Positions 42,288-50,802 of a stretch of 64,000 nucleotides of DNA are shown here, piece after piece. How positions within the stretch are numbered: position 1 is the stretch's first letter; each line of letters opens with the position of its first letter. The notes beneath the pieces were generated by a model. It saw nothing but the letters and a program-made list of their open reading frames with translations, was not told where the DNA came from and searched no databases. This DNA comes from Sorangium cellulosum So ce56 (GTDB lineage: Bacteria > Myxococcota_A > Polyangia > Polyangiales > Polyangiaceae). The translations under genes and the position numbers were made by a program. The DNA lies in assembly GCF_000067165.1 (NCBI RefSeq), contig NC_010162.1, forward strand, positions 6,207,001 to 6,271,000. Direction: 5' to 3'.

Positions 42288-43330
42288 GGTTGGAACGCAG
42301 CTTTTTCGTGCACCTCGGCCTTCTTGTGGTCGCGGCCTTGTCCGCGGTCCTCGTCTGGACGCGCGACGAGAAGGCGGCCGCCCTCTCGGTCGCGGACGTG
42401 ACCGTCTGGGCCGGCCGCGCCGACGACGTCGAGCGCATCGCCTTCGAGGGGAAGTCGAAGTCGGTCGTCCTCGAGGCGAAGAAGGACAAGGAGGGCCGCT
42501 ATTTCGTCGGCACGGCGGAGCGCAAGACGACGCCCCCGGCCGAGAAGCCGAAGGATCCGCACCAGAACCCCGACGACGCGGCGCAGGACGACGAGCCGCC
42601 CGCGGAGCCTGAGCCGACGGTCAAGACGACGACGTTCGTCTCGGTGGCCGCTGGCAACAAGCTCGCCGAGGCGATCGCGCCGCTGAAGGCGCTGCGCGCG
42701 ATCGGCCGCATCGCGGACGATCGCGCGGCCGAGTTCGGGCTGGCCGAGCCCGAGGGCACGCTCACCGTCAAGCTGCGCGGCGCCGAGCGAAAGCTGGTCC
42801 TCGGCGGCGCGACGCCCGGCGGCGCGGACCGGTACGCGCGCGACGAGGCCACGGGCGAGGTGTACGCCATCAAGGGCGACATCTACCGCGATCTCGACAC
42901 CGCGGAGTCACGGCTCCTGGAGCGGGATCTTCACGAGTGGAAGGACGTCGATCTCGCCAGGGCGCGCGTCATCACCGGGGACAAGCGCCGCGAGGTCGTG
43001 CGCAGCGGCGACGAGGGCAAGAAGTTCTGGGCCGATCCGGCGAGCCCCGAGCAGAACGACGAGACGGTCGGCAACTGGATGAGCAAGCTCGACCGTCTCC
43101 GTCCCACCGAGTACGTGGCCGCTGCCCCGGAGCAGAAGGAGGTCGTGGTGCGGATCGAGTACACCGGCCGCTCTGGCGACATCGGCTTCGCCGAGCTCGT
43201 GAAGGGCCCCCCCGGGGCGAGCGGCAAGCCCGACTATTTCCTGGTCACGGAGCGCACCCGCCTTTACGGCAAGGTGCCGGTAGGCGTCGCCGAGCAGGTC
43301 GAACAGGACGTCGGCGCCGTCGTCAAGTAG
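42284..43330 (+). CDS. DUF4340-domain membrane-anchored protein
   Basis: The 348-residue protein has one N-terminal membrane helix (residues 6-26) and a periplasmic DUF4340-like domain: VWAGRADDVERIAFEG early, then FGLAEPEGTLTV and VYAIKGDIYRDLD. DUF4340 genes regularly follow gldG-like genes. The acidic Pro-rich insertion near residue 90 is a likely linker. The ATG overlaps the previous stop by 4 bases; this is the last gene of the operon. Confidence 0.82.
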   Translation: MRLERSFFVHLGLLVVAALSAVLVWTRDEKAAALSVADVTVWAGRADDVERIAFEGKSKSVVLEAKKDKEGRYFVGTAERKTTPPAEKPKDPHQNPDDAAQDDEPPAEPEPTVKTTTFVSVAAGNKLAEAIAPLKALRAIGRIADDRAAEFGLAEPEGTLTVKLRGAERKLVLGGATPGGADRYARDEATGEVYAIKGDIYRDLDTAESRLLERDLHEWKDVDLARARVITGDKRREVVRSGDEGKKFWADPASPEQNDETVGNWMSKLDRLRPTEYVAAAPEQKEVVVRIEYTGRSGDIGFAELVKGPPGASGKPDYFLVTERTRLYGKVPVGVAEQVEQDVGAVVK

Positions 43331-43477
43331 CCCTTGCGCCTCGTGACCGCGCCGGAGCAGCCGCCCGGCGCGGTCAGCCTTCCGCGCGGCGCCGACCGCG
43401 CCCTGGGGCGCAAGCTGTCTCCCCCCAGTCGCTCTTTACTTGCCGTACCGGGTCCGGTCCTGCAACGCTCGGGCGCA

Positions 43478-44122
43478 ATGTTCTTCCGACGATTGCCTAC
43501 CCTAGCGCTGGGCGCTGCGGCGGCGCTCGCCGCGGCGTGCAGCTCGCCGCCTCCACCGCAACCCGTAGCGCCGCCGCCGACCGTGACCGCGGCGCCACCG
43601 CCTCCGCCTCCCCCTGCTCCGAAGCCCTGCAAGGCGCTCGATGAGCAGTGCCAGGCAGAGGCGTCGACCCGGGCGAAGATCGCCCAGAGCTCACTCGTGT
43701 TCACGCCCGCGAAGGGCTGGACCTATGCCCAGGCGGAGAGCGCCACGATCGCGCAGGCCGAGGACGAGGGCCCGGCCTTCGCGACGGCGCAGATCGACGC
43801 GGGCGAGGGCAAGCAGGCGATCGAGAAGCGCGACGCCGCGCTCGAGGCGCTGGCGCGCGAGATCAACGTGACGTTGCCGAAGAAGAAGGTGAACTGGAAG
43901 AAGCCCGACGACATCAAGGACGTCGCCGGGCGGAAGATCGGCCTGTGGCAGAAGGAGGGCGCGACCCGCGGGGCCAGGAAGGGCCCGCTGCTGATCTTCG
44001 GCGACACCGGGAAGGACGGGGAGATCGTGCTGGGGCTCGGCTTCGTCCCCGAGGACGACAACTCCGGCGCCGACGAGACCATCCTCCAATCGATCGAGTC
44101 GATCTCGGTCGCGGCGGAGTGA
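43478..44122 (+). CDS. Pro-rich linker lipoprotein
   Basis: The 214-residue protein has a signal peptide and lipobox (LAAACSS) and a proline-rich linker (residues about 20-50), followed by a compact C-terminal domain with an FTPAKGWTYAQAE start and LGLGFVPEDDNSGADETILQ near the end. I do not recognise the domain. The ATG at 43478 begins the signal sequence; the longer frame from 43334 does not. It ends five bases before the pseudokinase gene and is likely co-transcribed with it. Confidence 0.7.
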   Translation: MFFRRLPTLALGAAAALAAACSSPPPPQPVAPPPTVTAAPPPPPPPAPKPCKALDEQCQAEASTRAKIAQSSLVFTPAKGWTYAQAESATIAQAEDEGPAFATAQIDAGEGKQAIEKRDAALEALAREINVTLPKKKVNWKKPDDIKDVAGRKIGLWQKEGATRGARKGPLLIFGDTGKDGEIVLGLGFVPEDDNSGADETILQSIESISVAAE

Positions 44123-44126
44123 TCGC

Positions 44127-45863
44127 GTGACGGCACCGAACGTCGCGCCGGGCAGCGTCATCGCGGGGAGGTTCTCGGTCCGCTCGCTCCTCGGCTACGG
44201 GGGCGCGACGGCCACCTTCCGCGCGGTGACGGCGCAAGCGCGCGACGTCGCCCTCAAGCTGTACTCGCCGGTCGTCGGCCAGCGCGCGGACGCGATGCAG
44301 CACCTCCAGCGGTACGTGGCCGAGACGAACAGGCTGCCGCCGGAGCTCGCCGCGCACATCCTCGAGGCCGGCTACGACCCGGCGACGGCCGCGCCCTTCA
44401 CGGTGACGGACATGATCCCGTTCCCGTCGCTCGCCGAGCTCGTCCGTCGCCGGCCGATGGGCTTCGAGGAGGTCGGCTCGATGCTCCGCTCTCTCGCGGC
44501 GGTGCTCGACGCGGCCCACGCCCGCGAGGTCCCCCACCACGGCCTCAAGCCGACGAACCTGTTCATCGACCCGAGCGCTCCGGGGAGCGTGAAGCTCACC
44601 GACTTCGGGCCGTCCCTCGCGCGGAGCATGGTGCCGACGCAGGAGGGGTATGTCCTCTCCGCGCCGTGGCTGGCGCCCGAGCAGCTTCAGCCGGGCGGCC
44701 AGGCGGGACCTGCCGCCGACATCTTCTCCGCGGCGCTGGTCTCCTTCTTCGCGCTCACGGGCCGCTCGTACTGGCGTTCCTGCCAGGGTCAGGTGGACGT
44801 CCAGGGCTGGCAGCGCGAGCTCATGGCGCCGCGCCTCGCCGCGTCCGTGCGGGCCGCGGAGCTCGGCGTCCCGCTGAGCCCTGTGCTCGACGGCGCCTTC
44901 GCGCGCGCGCTGGCGCACGATCCGCGCGAGCGCTTCCGCTCCGCGAGCGAGCTCGCGGCCATGCTCAGCGGCTTCTCGGCGGCCGCGATCGAGGTGGGCT
45001 CGACGCTCGCCCTGTCTCCTTCGGTGAACGAGGCGGTCGCGCCCGCGCCGCCGGCCGTCGCCGTCACCGCGGCGAGCGCGCCCGCGCCCTTGCCGCCCGG
45101 CGACGCCACGCAGCTGGTGCCCCCGCCGTTTTCACCCTCGCCGCAGCCGTCGCACGCGCCGTTTTCGCCCTCGCCGCAGCCTTCTGCCGACGCGCCCGCC
45201 GGACAGGCGCCGTCGCCTTCGGCCCAGAGCCAGACCGCATCCCATCGAAGCGGCGTTCCCGCGCTGACGGCGGTCAGCACCGCGCCTCGATCGCCGTGGA
45301 GCAAGGCGGCCTCCCTGATGGTGGGCATCGTTGCGGTGCTGCTCGTCGGGGGCACGGCCGCCGCGTGGTACGTCCTGGACCGCAAGGACAGCGCGCAGCC
45401 AGACCCCAGCGCCTCGACCAGCGCTTCCGCGGCGGCTCCCCCCGCGCCGTCGGCCGAGCCCGCTCCGCCCGAGCCAGCCCACAGCGCGCCGGCCGCCGAC
45501 GCCGGGACCCCGAGCGCCGAGCCCCCGATCGACGCCGGCGCCGCGACCGACGCCGGCGTGGCGACCGACGCCGGCGTGGCGACCGACGCGACGGTGAAGA
45601 TCTCCTGCAAGCCCGTCGCCTGCGAGGAGATCACCATCGACGGCAAGGTGACGCAGGCCCCGGAGGTCGAGCTCGGGCTCACCCCTGGGGTTCACAAGGT
45701 GAGCGTCAAGCGAACCGGCTACTTCCCGCGGAGCCTGAGCGTGGTCGTCAAGGCCGGAACGCCGCTCGTGCAAGAGTTCCAGCTGACCGAGATCCCCCCG
45801 GCTCAGCCAGCGGGGCAGGCGGCGAGCAAGCCTTGCGGCAAATTCCTCAAGCGCTGCAAATAG
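44127..45863 (+). CDS. Predicted pseudokinase with PEGA domain
   Basis: The 578-residue protein has an N-terminal kinase-like domain (about 15-280), a Pro/Ser-rich linker, one membrane helix near 395-415, an Asp/Ala/Thr-rich stretch and a C-terminal PEGA-like domain (about 490-560). The domain keeps the glycine loop (GYGGATATF), the ATP lysine (VALK, Lys44), DFG (159-161) and APE. The HRD motif reads HHG (137-139), so the catalytic Asp is missing, and phosphotransfer is unlikely. Such proteins in myxobacteria tend to act as scaffolds or ligand sensors. Start GTG 44127 has GGAG seven bases upstream. Confidence 0.82.
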   Translation: MTAPNVAPGSVIAGRFSVRSLLGYGGATATFRAVTAQARDVALKLYSPVVGQRADAMQHLQRYVAETNRLPPELAAHILEAGYDPATAAPFTVTDMIPFPSLAELVRRRPMGFEEVGSMLRSLAAVLDAAHAREVPHHGLKPTNLFIDPSAPGSVKLTDFGPSLARSMVPTQEGYVLSAPWLAPEQLQPGGQAGPAADIFSAALVSFFALTGRSYWRSCQGQVDVQGWQRELMAPRLAASVRAAELGVPLSPVLDGAFARALAHDPRERFRSASELAAMLSGFSAAAIEVGSTLALSPSVNEAVAPAPPAVAVTAASAPAPLPPGDATQLVPPPFSPSPQPSHAPFSPSPQPSADAPAGQAPSPSAQSQTASHRSGVPALTAVSTAPRSPWSKAASLMVGIVAVLLVGGTAAAWYVLDRKDSAQPDPSASTSASAAAPPAPSAEPAPPEPAHSAPAADAGTPSAEPPIDAGAATDAGVATDAGVATDATVKISCKPVACEEITIDGKVTQAPEVELGLTPGVHKVSVKRTGYFPRSLSVVVKAGTPLVQEFQLTEIPPAQPAGQAASKPCGKFLKRCK

Positions 45864-45878
45864 CCCTCTAGCGCGCGC

Positions 45879-46850
45879 TCACGCGCGAGGGTGCGCCCGA
45901 CGGTACGCGGCGCGCACGTGGTCGTCGGCGAGGTGCGTGTAGATCTCGGTCGTCACGACGTTCGCATGACCGAGCAGCGCCTGGACGCTCCGGAGATCCG
46001 CGCCCCCCTCGAGCAGGTGCGTCGCGAACGAGTGGCGGAGCTTGTGCGGCGAGCTCGGCTTGGCGATGCCCACGGCGCGCGCATATCCGCCGAGGAGCTT
46101 CCACACCGCCTGCCTGGTGAGCGGCCCGCCGCGCGGCGAGAGGAACAGCACCTGGGTCGCCGCGCTGCGCGGGTGCGTCGCGCGCAGCTCCAGGTAGGCG
46201 TCGATGGCGGCGAGCGCCGGCTCGCCGAGCGGCACGAGCCGCCGCTTCCCCCCCTTGCCGAGCGCCATCACGATCCCTTTGCGCCGGTCGATGTCCGCGA
46301 GCTTGAGGCGCACCACCTCGCTGACGCGCAAGCCGGCCGCGTACATCACGTGGAGCATCGCGCGATCGCGCAGCCCCTTGAACGTCCCTTGCTCGGGCGC
46401 CTCGATGAGGAGCGCGATCTCGTCGAACGAGAGCACCTTGGGCAGCCGCCGCCCGACCCTGGGTCGCTCGACCAGCGCGCACGGATCCCGCTCGATGCGG
46501 CGCTCGCGGAGCAGGAAGCGGACGAACCCGCGGACCGCGGAGAGGTGGCGCGCCGCCGAGCTGGCGCTGATGCCCGCCTGGCCGAGCGCGACCAGGTAGG
46601 TGCCGATCAGCGACTGGTCGAGCCCCTCGACCGTCGTGATCCCGCTCGCCTCGGCATGGGCGACGAGCTTGGCGAGATCATGGCCGTAGGCCTCGAGCGT
46701 CAGGGGCGCCAGAGCCCGCTCGACGCGAAGGTGATCCAGGTAGGCGTCCACCCAGGTCGCAAGGTCCACGGCCAACGGTACTTCGAAAGCGGCGAAGCGC
46801 GCCAGAAAGCCGGGCTGGGGCAGATCGACCCAGAACGCCCCGAACGGCAA
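45879..46850 (-). CDS. XerC/XerD-type tyrosine recombinase
   Basis: The 323-residue recombinase has a SAM-like N-terminal domain (LATWVDAYLDHLRVERAL) and a catalytic domain with the active-site set: Arg in AAGLRVSE, Lys in LGKGGKRRLVPL, HKLRHSFATHLL, the GHANVVTTEIYTH box with His and Tyr. This is the dif-type chromosome dimer-resolution family, most like XerD, though XerC is not excluded. The start is a TTG at 46850 with GGGAGG eight bases upstream; an internal GTG at 46769 gives the family-standard length of about 296. No phage genes or att sites are near. Confidence 0.88.
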   Translation of the reverse strand: MPFGAFWVDLPQPGFLARFAAFEVPLAVDLATWVDAYLDHLRVERALAPLTLEAYGHDLAKLVAHAEASGITTVEGLDQSLIGTYLVALGQAGISASSAARHLSAVRGFVRFLLRERRIERDPCALVERPRVGRRLPKVLSFDEIALLIEAPEQGTFKGLRDRAMLHVMYAAGLRVSEVVRLKLADIDRRKGIVMALGKGGKRRLVPLGEPALAAIDAYLELRATHPRSAATQVLFLSPRGGPLTRQAVWKLLGGYARAVGIAKPSSPHKLRHSFATHLLEGGADLRSVQALLGHANVVTTEIYTHLADDHVRAAYRRAHPRA

Positions 46851-46918
46851 TACGTCTTCCTCCCTTCCGGCGTTTCACCTCCCCGTCCTGGTTCCAGCCG
46901 GACGCGGAATGCGTCACA

Positions 46919-47791
46919 GTGGGCCCTGTGGTGTCAGCCTTCGAGGTCATCGAGCCCCGCGGAGCGGAAAGCCCGGTCCTCGTCGAGGTACCGCACGCGG
47001 GCGTCCACGTGGATCCCGAGTCGCTGTCCTGGACCATCGCGCCGGCGCGCAGCATCGGGCGCGACGCGGACCTGTACGTCGACGCGCTCTTCCAGGACGC
47101 TCCGGCCGAGGGGGCGACGCTCCTCTTCTCCCGGATGAGCCGGCTGGTCGTCGATCTCAACCGGAGCGAGGCCGACTGCGACGGCGACGCGGTCGAGGGC
47201 GGCGGCCGGGCGCCGTACCCGCGGGGGCTCATCTGGCGCATGACCACGGATGGCGAGCCCATCCTTGCCGCCCGGCTGCCGCGGCAGGAGGTGGAGCGCC
47301 GGCTCGACCGCTTCTATCGCCCGTATCACGGCGCCCTCAGCGCGCTCCTCACCCGCAAGCGCGAGCGCTTCGGCTTCGCGATCCTCCTCTGCGCGCACTC
47401 GATGCCGAGCCAGAGCCGCCGCGGCCACGCGGAGGGCGCGATCGGTCGGGCCGACATCGTCCCCGGCACGCGCGGGCGGACGACCGCCGCGAGCGCGGTG
47501 ATCGACGCGGTCGATCAGCACGCGCGCGCCTGCGGCTTCTCGGTGCGCCATGATGACCCCTACAAGGGGGGCTTCAGCACCGCGCACTACGGCCAACCGC
47601 ACCGTGCCGTCCACGCCGTGCAAATCGAGATTGCACGCCGGCTGTACATGGACGAGCAATCCCTTGCCATGGATGGGCAAGGATTCCCTGCCGTGCGAGA
47701 CTTCGGGCGCACCCTGGTCGCGCGGCTCACCTCAGCCGAGCTGCTCGGTCAGCTCCGCAGCAGCCCTCCCTTCGACGCCCGTGAGATCTGA
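46919..47791 (+). CDS. N-formylglutamate amidohydrolase
   Basis: The 290-residue enzyme resembles the zinc-dependent HutG2-type N-formylglutamate amidohydrolase, which releases formate from N-formylglutamate. Motifs are VEVPHAGVHVDP, RLVVDLNRSEAD, LLCAHSMPS and PYKGGFSTAHYGQP, with metal ligands among the His and Asp. The GTG at 46919 has alternatives at 46928 and 46931. It is divergent from the recombinase with only 68 bases between, and is followed 13 bases on by a membrane protein gene. No other hut gene is in the window, so a broader formyl-amide role is possible. Confidence 0.85.
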   Translation: MGPVVSAFEVIEPRGAESPVLVEVPHAGVHVDPESLSWTIAPARSIGRDADLYVDALFQDAPAEGATLLFSRMSRLVVDLNRSEADCDGDAVEGGGRAPYPRGLIWRMTTDGEPILAARLPRQEVERRLDRFYRPYHGALSALLTRKRERFGFAILLCAHSMPSQSRRGHAEGAIGRADIVPGTRGRTTAASAVIDAVDQHARACGFSVRHDDPYKGGFSTAHYGQPHRAVHAVQIEIARRLYMDEQSLAMDGQGFPAVRDFGRTLVARLTSAELLGQLRSSPPFDAREI

Positions 47792-47804
47792 TCCAGCTCC
47801 ATCA

Positions 47805-48887
47805 ATGGAAAAGCCTTTCGGAGAGGCGAGCCGCGACCGCCCGCCAGCGAGCCGTCGCGCGATCGCCGAACGCGAAAAGGCAGCACCAGCCCAGCCGGAG
47901 GACGCCACAGCCGGCGAGAGCCCGGCCGACCGCGCCCAGGAGGAACCGGCCGCGGCGTCGATCAGCGTCGCTCCGGTCGATCGGCGCCTCGAGTCGAACC
48001 CGGCCATCCCGGCCGAGGTGGCGCCCCCGAGCACGCGCGAGCACGTCACCAAGCCGCTCCTCGCGTCCGAAGCGCTCATGGAGGACCTGGCGCCGATGCG
48101 TCCAGCGCAGGACGCCGCGCGGATCTGGTGTGCTGCGGTGGGCGCTGGCTTCCTTCTGCTCGGCGGCCTGTCGATCGCTGGGCTCCGCCCGGACGGCGTT
48201 GTCGCGGGGCCGCCAGCGTTCGTCCTGGGCATCGTCGCGCTGTTCACCGCGCTCACGTCGGTGAGCTATCGGCAGCGCGCCGTCGCCATGGTGGTGCTCG
48301 GGGCGATCGCGACGGTCATCGGCCTCCAGAGCTCGGGGACCGCGGTCGGCTGGGGAACCGCCCGGGCCGTCGCGGCGATAGCGCTCCCGGCGGCGCTCGT
48401 CTTCCGGTCTCGCTACAGGGCCTACAGCGGCGCGCGGTGGCTGCTCGTCGCCGCCTTCCTCGTCACGCTCCCGTCCTTCGGGCATGCGATCGGACAGCTG
48501 GCTCTACATGATCCGCACCTGGGCCATCTCGGCGCCTTGCTGGTGATCCTGGCGGTCCTGTCCAGCCTTACCGGGTTCATGGGTGCGGAGACGACGGGCG
48601 CCGGGTCGTTCCTTGCCGTCGCGGTGGTGCTCGCCTTCACGGCCGACCTGGTCGTCGGCAGGCTCGCGCACCTCGACACCTTCTCGCCCCGGGACATCGT
48701 CATCGTGCTCTCCGCGGGCCTTGCGTTCGCGGCGACGTCCGCCATCACGAGCCTCGGCCTGTTCCAGATCCTGGCCTGGCGTCTGGCTGCCGACGCCCGG
48801 CGTATCGATCTGCACTCACGCCGCCCCGAGAACGAGAAGGACGGGCGGGATCGGCGTCCGCCCTCGGGCGGCGAGTGGCTGACCTAG
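47805..48887 (+). CDS. Polytopic membrane protein of unknown function
   Basis: The 360-residue protein has a charged N-terminal region of about 100 residues rich in Ala/Pro/Glu, followed by some eight membrane segments from about 105 to 335 and a short basic tail. No recognisable motif or signature is seen. The start at 47805 follows the amidohydrolase stop closely, suggesting co-transcription. The last segment is followed by an Arg/Asp-rich cytoplasmic end. Confidence 0.65.
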   Translation: MEKPFGEASRDRPPASRRAIAEREKAAPAQPEDATAGESPADRAQEEPAAASISVAPVDRRLESNPAIPAEVAPPSTREHVTKPLLASEALMEDLAPMRPAQDAARIWCAAVGAGFLLLGGLSIAGLRPDGVVAGPPAFVLGIVALFTALTSVSYRQRAVAMVVLGAIATVIGLQSSGTAVGWGTARAVAAIALPAALVFRSRYRAYSGARWLLVAAFLVTLPSFGHAIGQLALHDPHLGHLGALLVILAVLSSLTGFMGAETTGAGSFLAVAVVLAFTADLVVGRLAHLDTFSPRDIVIVLSAGLAFAATSAITSLGLFQILAWRLAADARRIDLHSRRPENEKDGRDRRPPSGGEWLT

Positions 48888-49209
48888 GCCGCGCGTCAGC
48901 TGGCGCATAGGGCGTCGGGGACACCGAGGGGAGAGGCTCGTCCGGGCCGCGTTCGACCCGCTCTCTCCCCCATCCCCTTCTGCGTCCGGCCGGCGTCAGC
49001 GCGGTGATCGACCGATCGACCTCTCCGACAGAGATTTCCAGCCCACGGCGGCGATGATCCCCCGGAGGACGCTTGACATGTCCCCCGGCTTCCTTCACTT
49101 TCCCGCGCTCCCGAGCCCCCCTGCTCCCCCGCGCAGGGCGTGCGCCCGGCCAGCTAATTCGATTTACGGTCGGGGCACCGACGCAGGGCCCCTTCCAACC
49201 GAGGACGTC
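48888..49209. other. Intergenic region upstream of rpmB
   Basis: This 322-base gap contains a consensus -35 box (49073), a small stem-loop (GTCGG and CCGAC, 49169-49182) in the leader and no coding frame I would support. The stem-loop lies 28 bases before the rpmB start. Confidence 0.5.
49073..49101 (+). promoter_or_regulatory. rpmB: Candidate rpmB promoter
   Basis: TTGACA (49073-49078) is a perfect -35 and CACTTT (49096-49101) a weak -10, with a 17-base spacer. The start codon of rpmB is about 110 bases downstream. Confidence 0.45.
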
Positions 49210-49434
49210 ATGGCGAAGAGCGACATCACTGGGAAGCGGAAGCTTCTGGCGCAGAATGTCTCCCACTCCAACATCAAGACGAAGCGCTGGCAGCTCGTGA
49301 ACATCCAGACCCGGCGCGTCTGGGTCCCCGAGCTCAACCGCTTCGTGAAGCTCAACCTCACGACGCGCGACATCCGCACGATCGACAAGATCGGCGTTGT
49401 CGCCTACGCGAAGCGCTACGGCGTCGCGCTCTAG
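49210..49434 (+). CDS. rpmB: 50S ribosomal protein L28 (cysteine-free form)
   Basis: The 74-residue protein is L28: DITGKRKLLAQNVSHSNIKT, then KTKRWQLVNIQTRRVWVPE and LTTRDIRTIDKIG. Many bacteria have an L28 with a CxxC zinc knuckle; this one has no cysteine at all, marking a zinc-independent (C-minus) type. GAGGA lies five bases upstream of the ATG. rpmG is not next to it. If a C-plus copy exists elsewhere, this may be the zinc-starvation paralogue. Confidence 0.93.
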   Translation: MAKSDITGKRKLLAQNVSHSNIKTKRWQLVNIQTRRVWVPELNRFVKLNLTTRDIRTIDKIGVVAYAKRYGVAL

Positions 49435-49752
49435 GCCCAGCGCCAGCGCGCCGGCCGGCCTGAATGTCGGCCGCCGCTTCGCGGCTGGATGCGCCGCGCT
49501 CTGTTCTCCCCCTCTCGGGGCTCGTCTCCATCCATCTTCAGCTTTTGAAGTGCCGCGTGCGTGACGGCGCGCGGCGCATGCAGCCTGCGCGAGCTGGCAG
49601 GCGTCGGCCGCAGCGCACGTTGCGCAGCGGCTCGCTGCGCCTCGCTGCAGCCTCAGCGCTCCTCCACGGCGCCCTCGATGGCCCGCGCCGCGTCGGCTAG
49701 GAAGGCGCATGGCCGGCCGATCTCCGCTTCGGCCGACCGCGCCTGCTGCGCC
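49435..49752. other. Gene-free stretch after rpmB
   Basis: These 318 bases lie between convergent genes. A small hairpin is possible near 49469 (GCCGC-TTC-GCGGC) and another imperfect one (GGCCGGC and GTCGGCC) just after rpmB. Neither has a T-tract. Otherwise nothing is seen. Confidence 0.45.
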
Positions 49753-50802
49753 TCACCCCTCCGCGGGCTGCGTCCCTGCCCCCGCCATGAAGCCGGCTGC
49801 GAGGTTGGCCGTGCGCGCGTCGCGCTCGTCGCGCAGGACGGCGATGGCGGCGCTGGCGCCCTGCTGCGTGCGGACATCATGAAGGGCGGCCTCGAGCGCG
49901 GTGCCGCCGAGGAGCGCGGTGAGGGCGCTCAGCTCGATCGTGGGCTTGCCTGCGAGCGCGATCGCAGCGGCGAAGGCGCCGCGCTGGAGGATCCCGATCG
50001 GCGCGGCCGCGGGCAGGGGCGTGCCAGGGGCGAGGCGCGTGATCCCGCGGCGCACCGGGACGGCATCGCGGCCGAGCACGATCTCGAGCTCGGGGACGGT
50101 GATGCCATCGTCGGTGCGCGTGTAGGCGAGCGCTGCGACCGTGCCCCAGCCGTCGCAGGCGACGATGGCGTCCGTGGGTCGCGCCACATCCCCTACCGGC
50201 CAGGGCGCCTGGAGCGCGGTCGCCCCCTCCGCGATCATGGTCGACGCGGCTTCCACCTCGGCGGGCACCGCTTCTGCGAGGTCTTCGGCGGTCAGCGTCC
50301 CGCCTGCGACCGCCCCGCCGACGGCCAGCAGCGCCCGCTCCACATCGCGCCCCCGGAGCGCCACCGCGCCGAGCGAGCCGACCTCACGGAGCAGCGCGGC
50401 GCGCCCGGTCGCGCCCGCGCGCTCCGCCGCGGCCACACCGGAGCGAACCAGCTCACGGAGCCGCGCGCGTCCGAGGTAGCCATGCAGCAGGACCAGCATG
50501 CCGAGCGAGCGCGGAACGGCGACGTGCGCGGCCTCCGGGACGCTCTGCCCATCGACGAACCCGCGCGGCCGCGGCGCGCCGCGCCCAGGCTGGATCGCCC
50601 GTCCATCGAACGCCCTCGCGCCGACGCCGACGCCGGCCGCCAGCGCGACGGCGGGCGCGAGCAGCACGTCGGGCTGCGCGCCGGCTGCAGCGAAGAAGCC
50701 GGCGACGATCGCGTCGATCGCGCTGCCGGAGGACTCGAGCGCGGCCCGGGCGGCCGAAGCCGCAAAGGAATCGCTCGCGGTGGCTGCCGCGCCGCGGATC
50801 AC
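49753..50802 (-). CDS. Gamma-glutamyltransferase-like protein, short and divergent
   Basis: The 349-residue protein has the outline of a gamma-glutamyltransferase: ASAARAALESSGSAIDAIVA near the start, VDGQSVPEAAHVAVPRSLG, GGTLTAEDLAEAVPAEVEA, and a second part beginning PTDAIVACDGWGTVAALAYT in place of the usual TTHFSVVD. A threonine sits where the self-cleaving nucleophile would be, but the following His is Asp. It is about 200 residues shorter than typical members and lacks a signal peptide, so it may be inactive or act on another substrate. The GTG overlaps the DUF72 stop by 4 bases. Confidence 0.5.
   Translation of the reverse strand: MIRGAAATASDSFAASAARAALESSGSAIDAIVAGFFAAAGAQPDVLLAPAVALAAGVGVGARAFDGRAIQPGRGAPRPRGFVDGQSVPEAAHVAVPRSLGMLVLLHGYLGRARLRELVRSGVAAAERAGATGRAALLREVGSLGAVALRGRDVERALLAVGGAVAGGTLTAEDLAEAVPAEVEAASTMIAEGATALQAPWPVGDVARPTDAIVACDGWGTVAALAYTRTDDGITVPELEIVLGRDAVPVRRGITRLAPGTPLPAAAPIGILQRGAFAAAIALAGKPTIELSALTALLGGTALEAALHDVRTQQGASAAIAVLRDERDARTANLAAGFMAGAGTQPAEG

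Noticed and set aside
43334..43477. Extension of the Pro-rich lipoprotein
   Set aside because: The signal peptide starts at ATG 43478 and the extension has no export features.
45879..46918. Integrase of a mobile element
   Set aside because: The recombinase matches housekeeping Xer proteins and no att repeats, tRNA or phage genes flank it.
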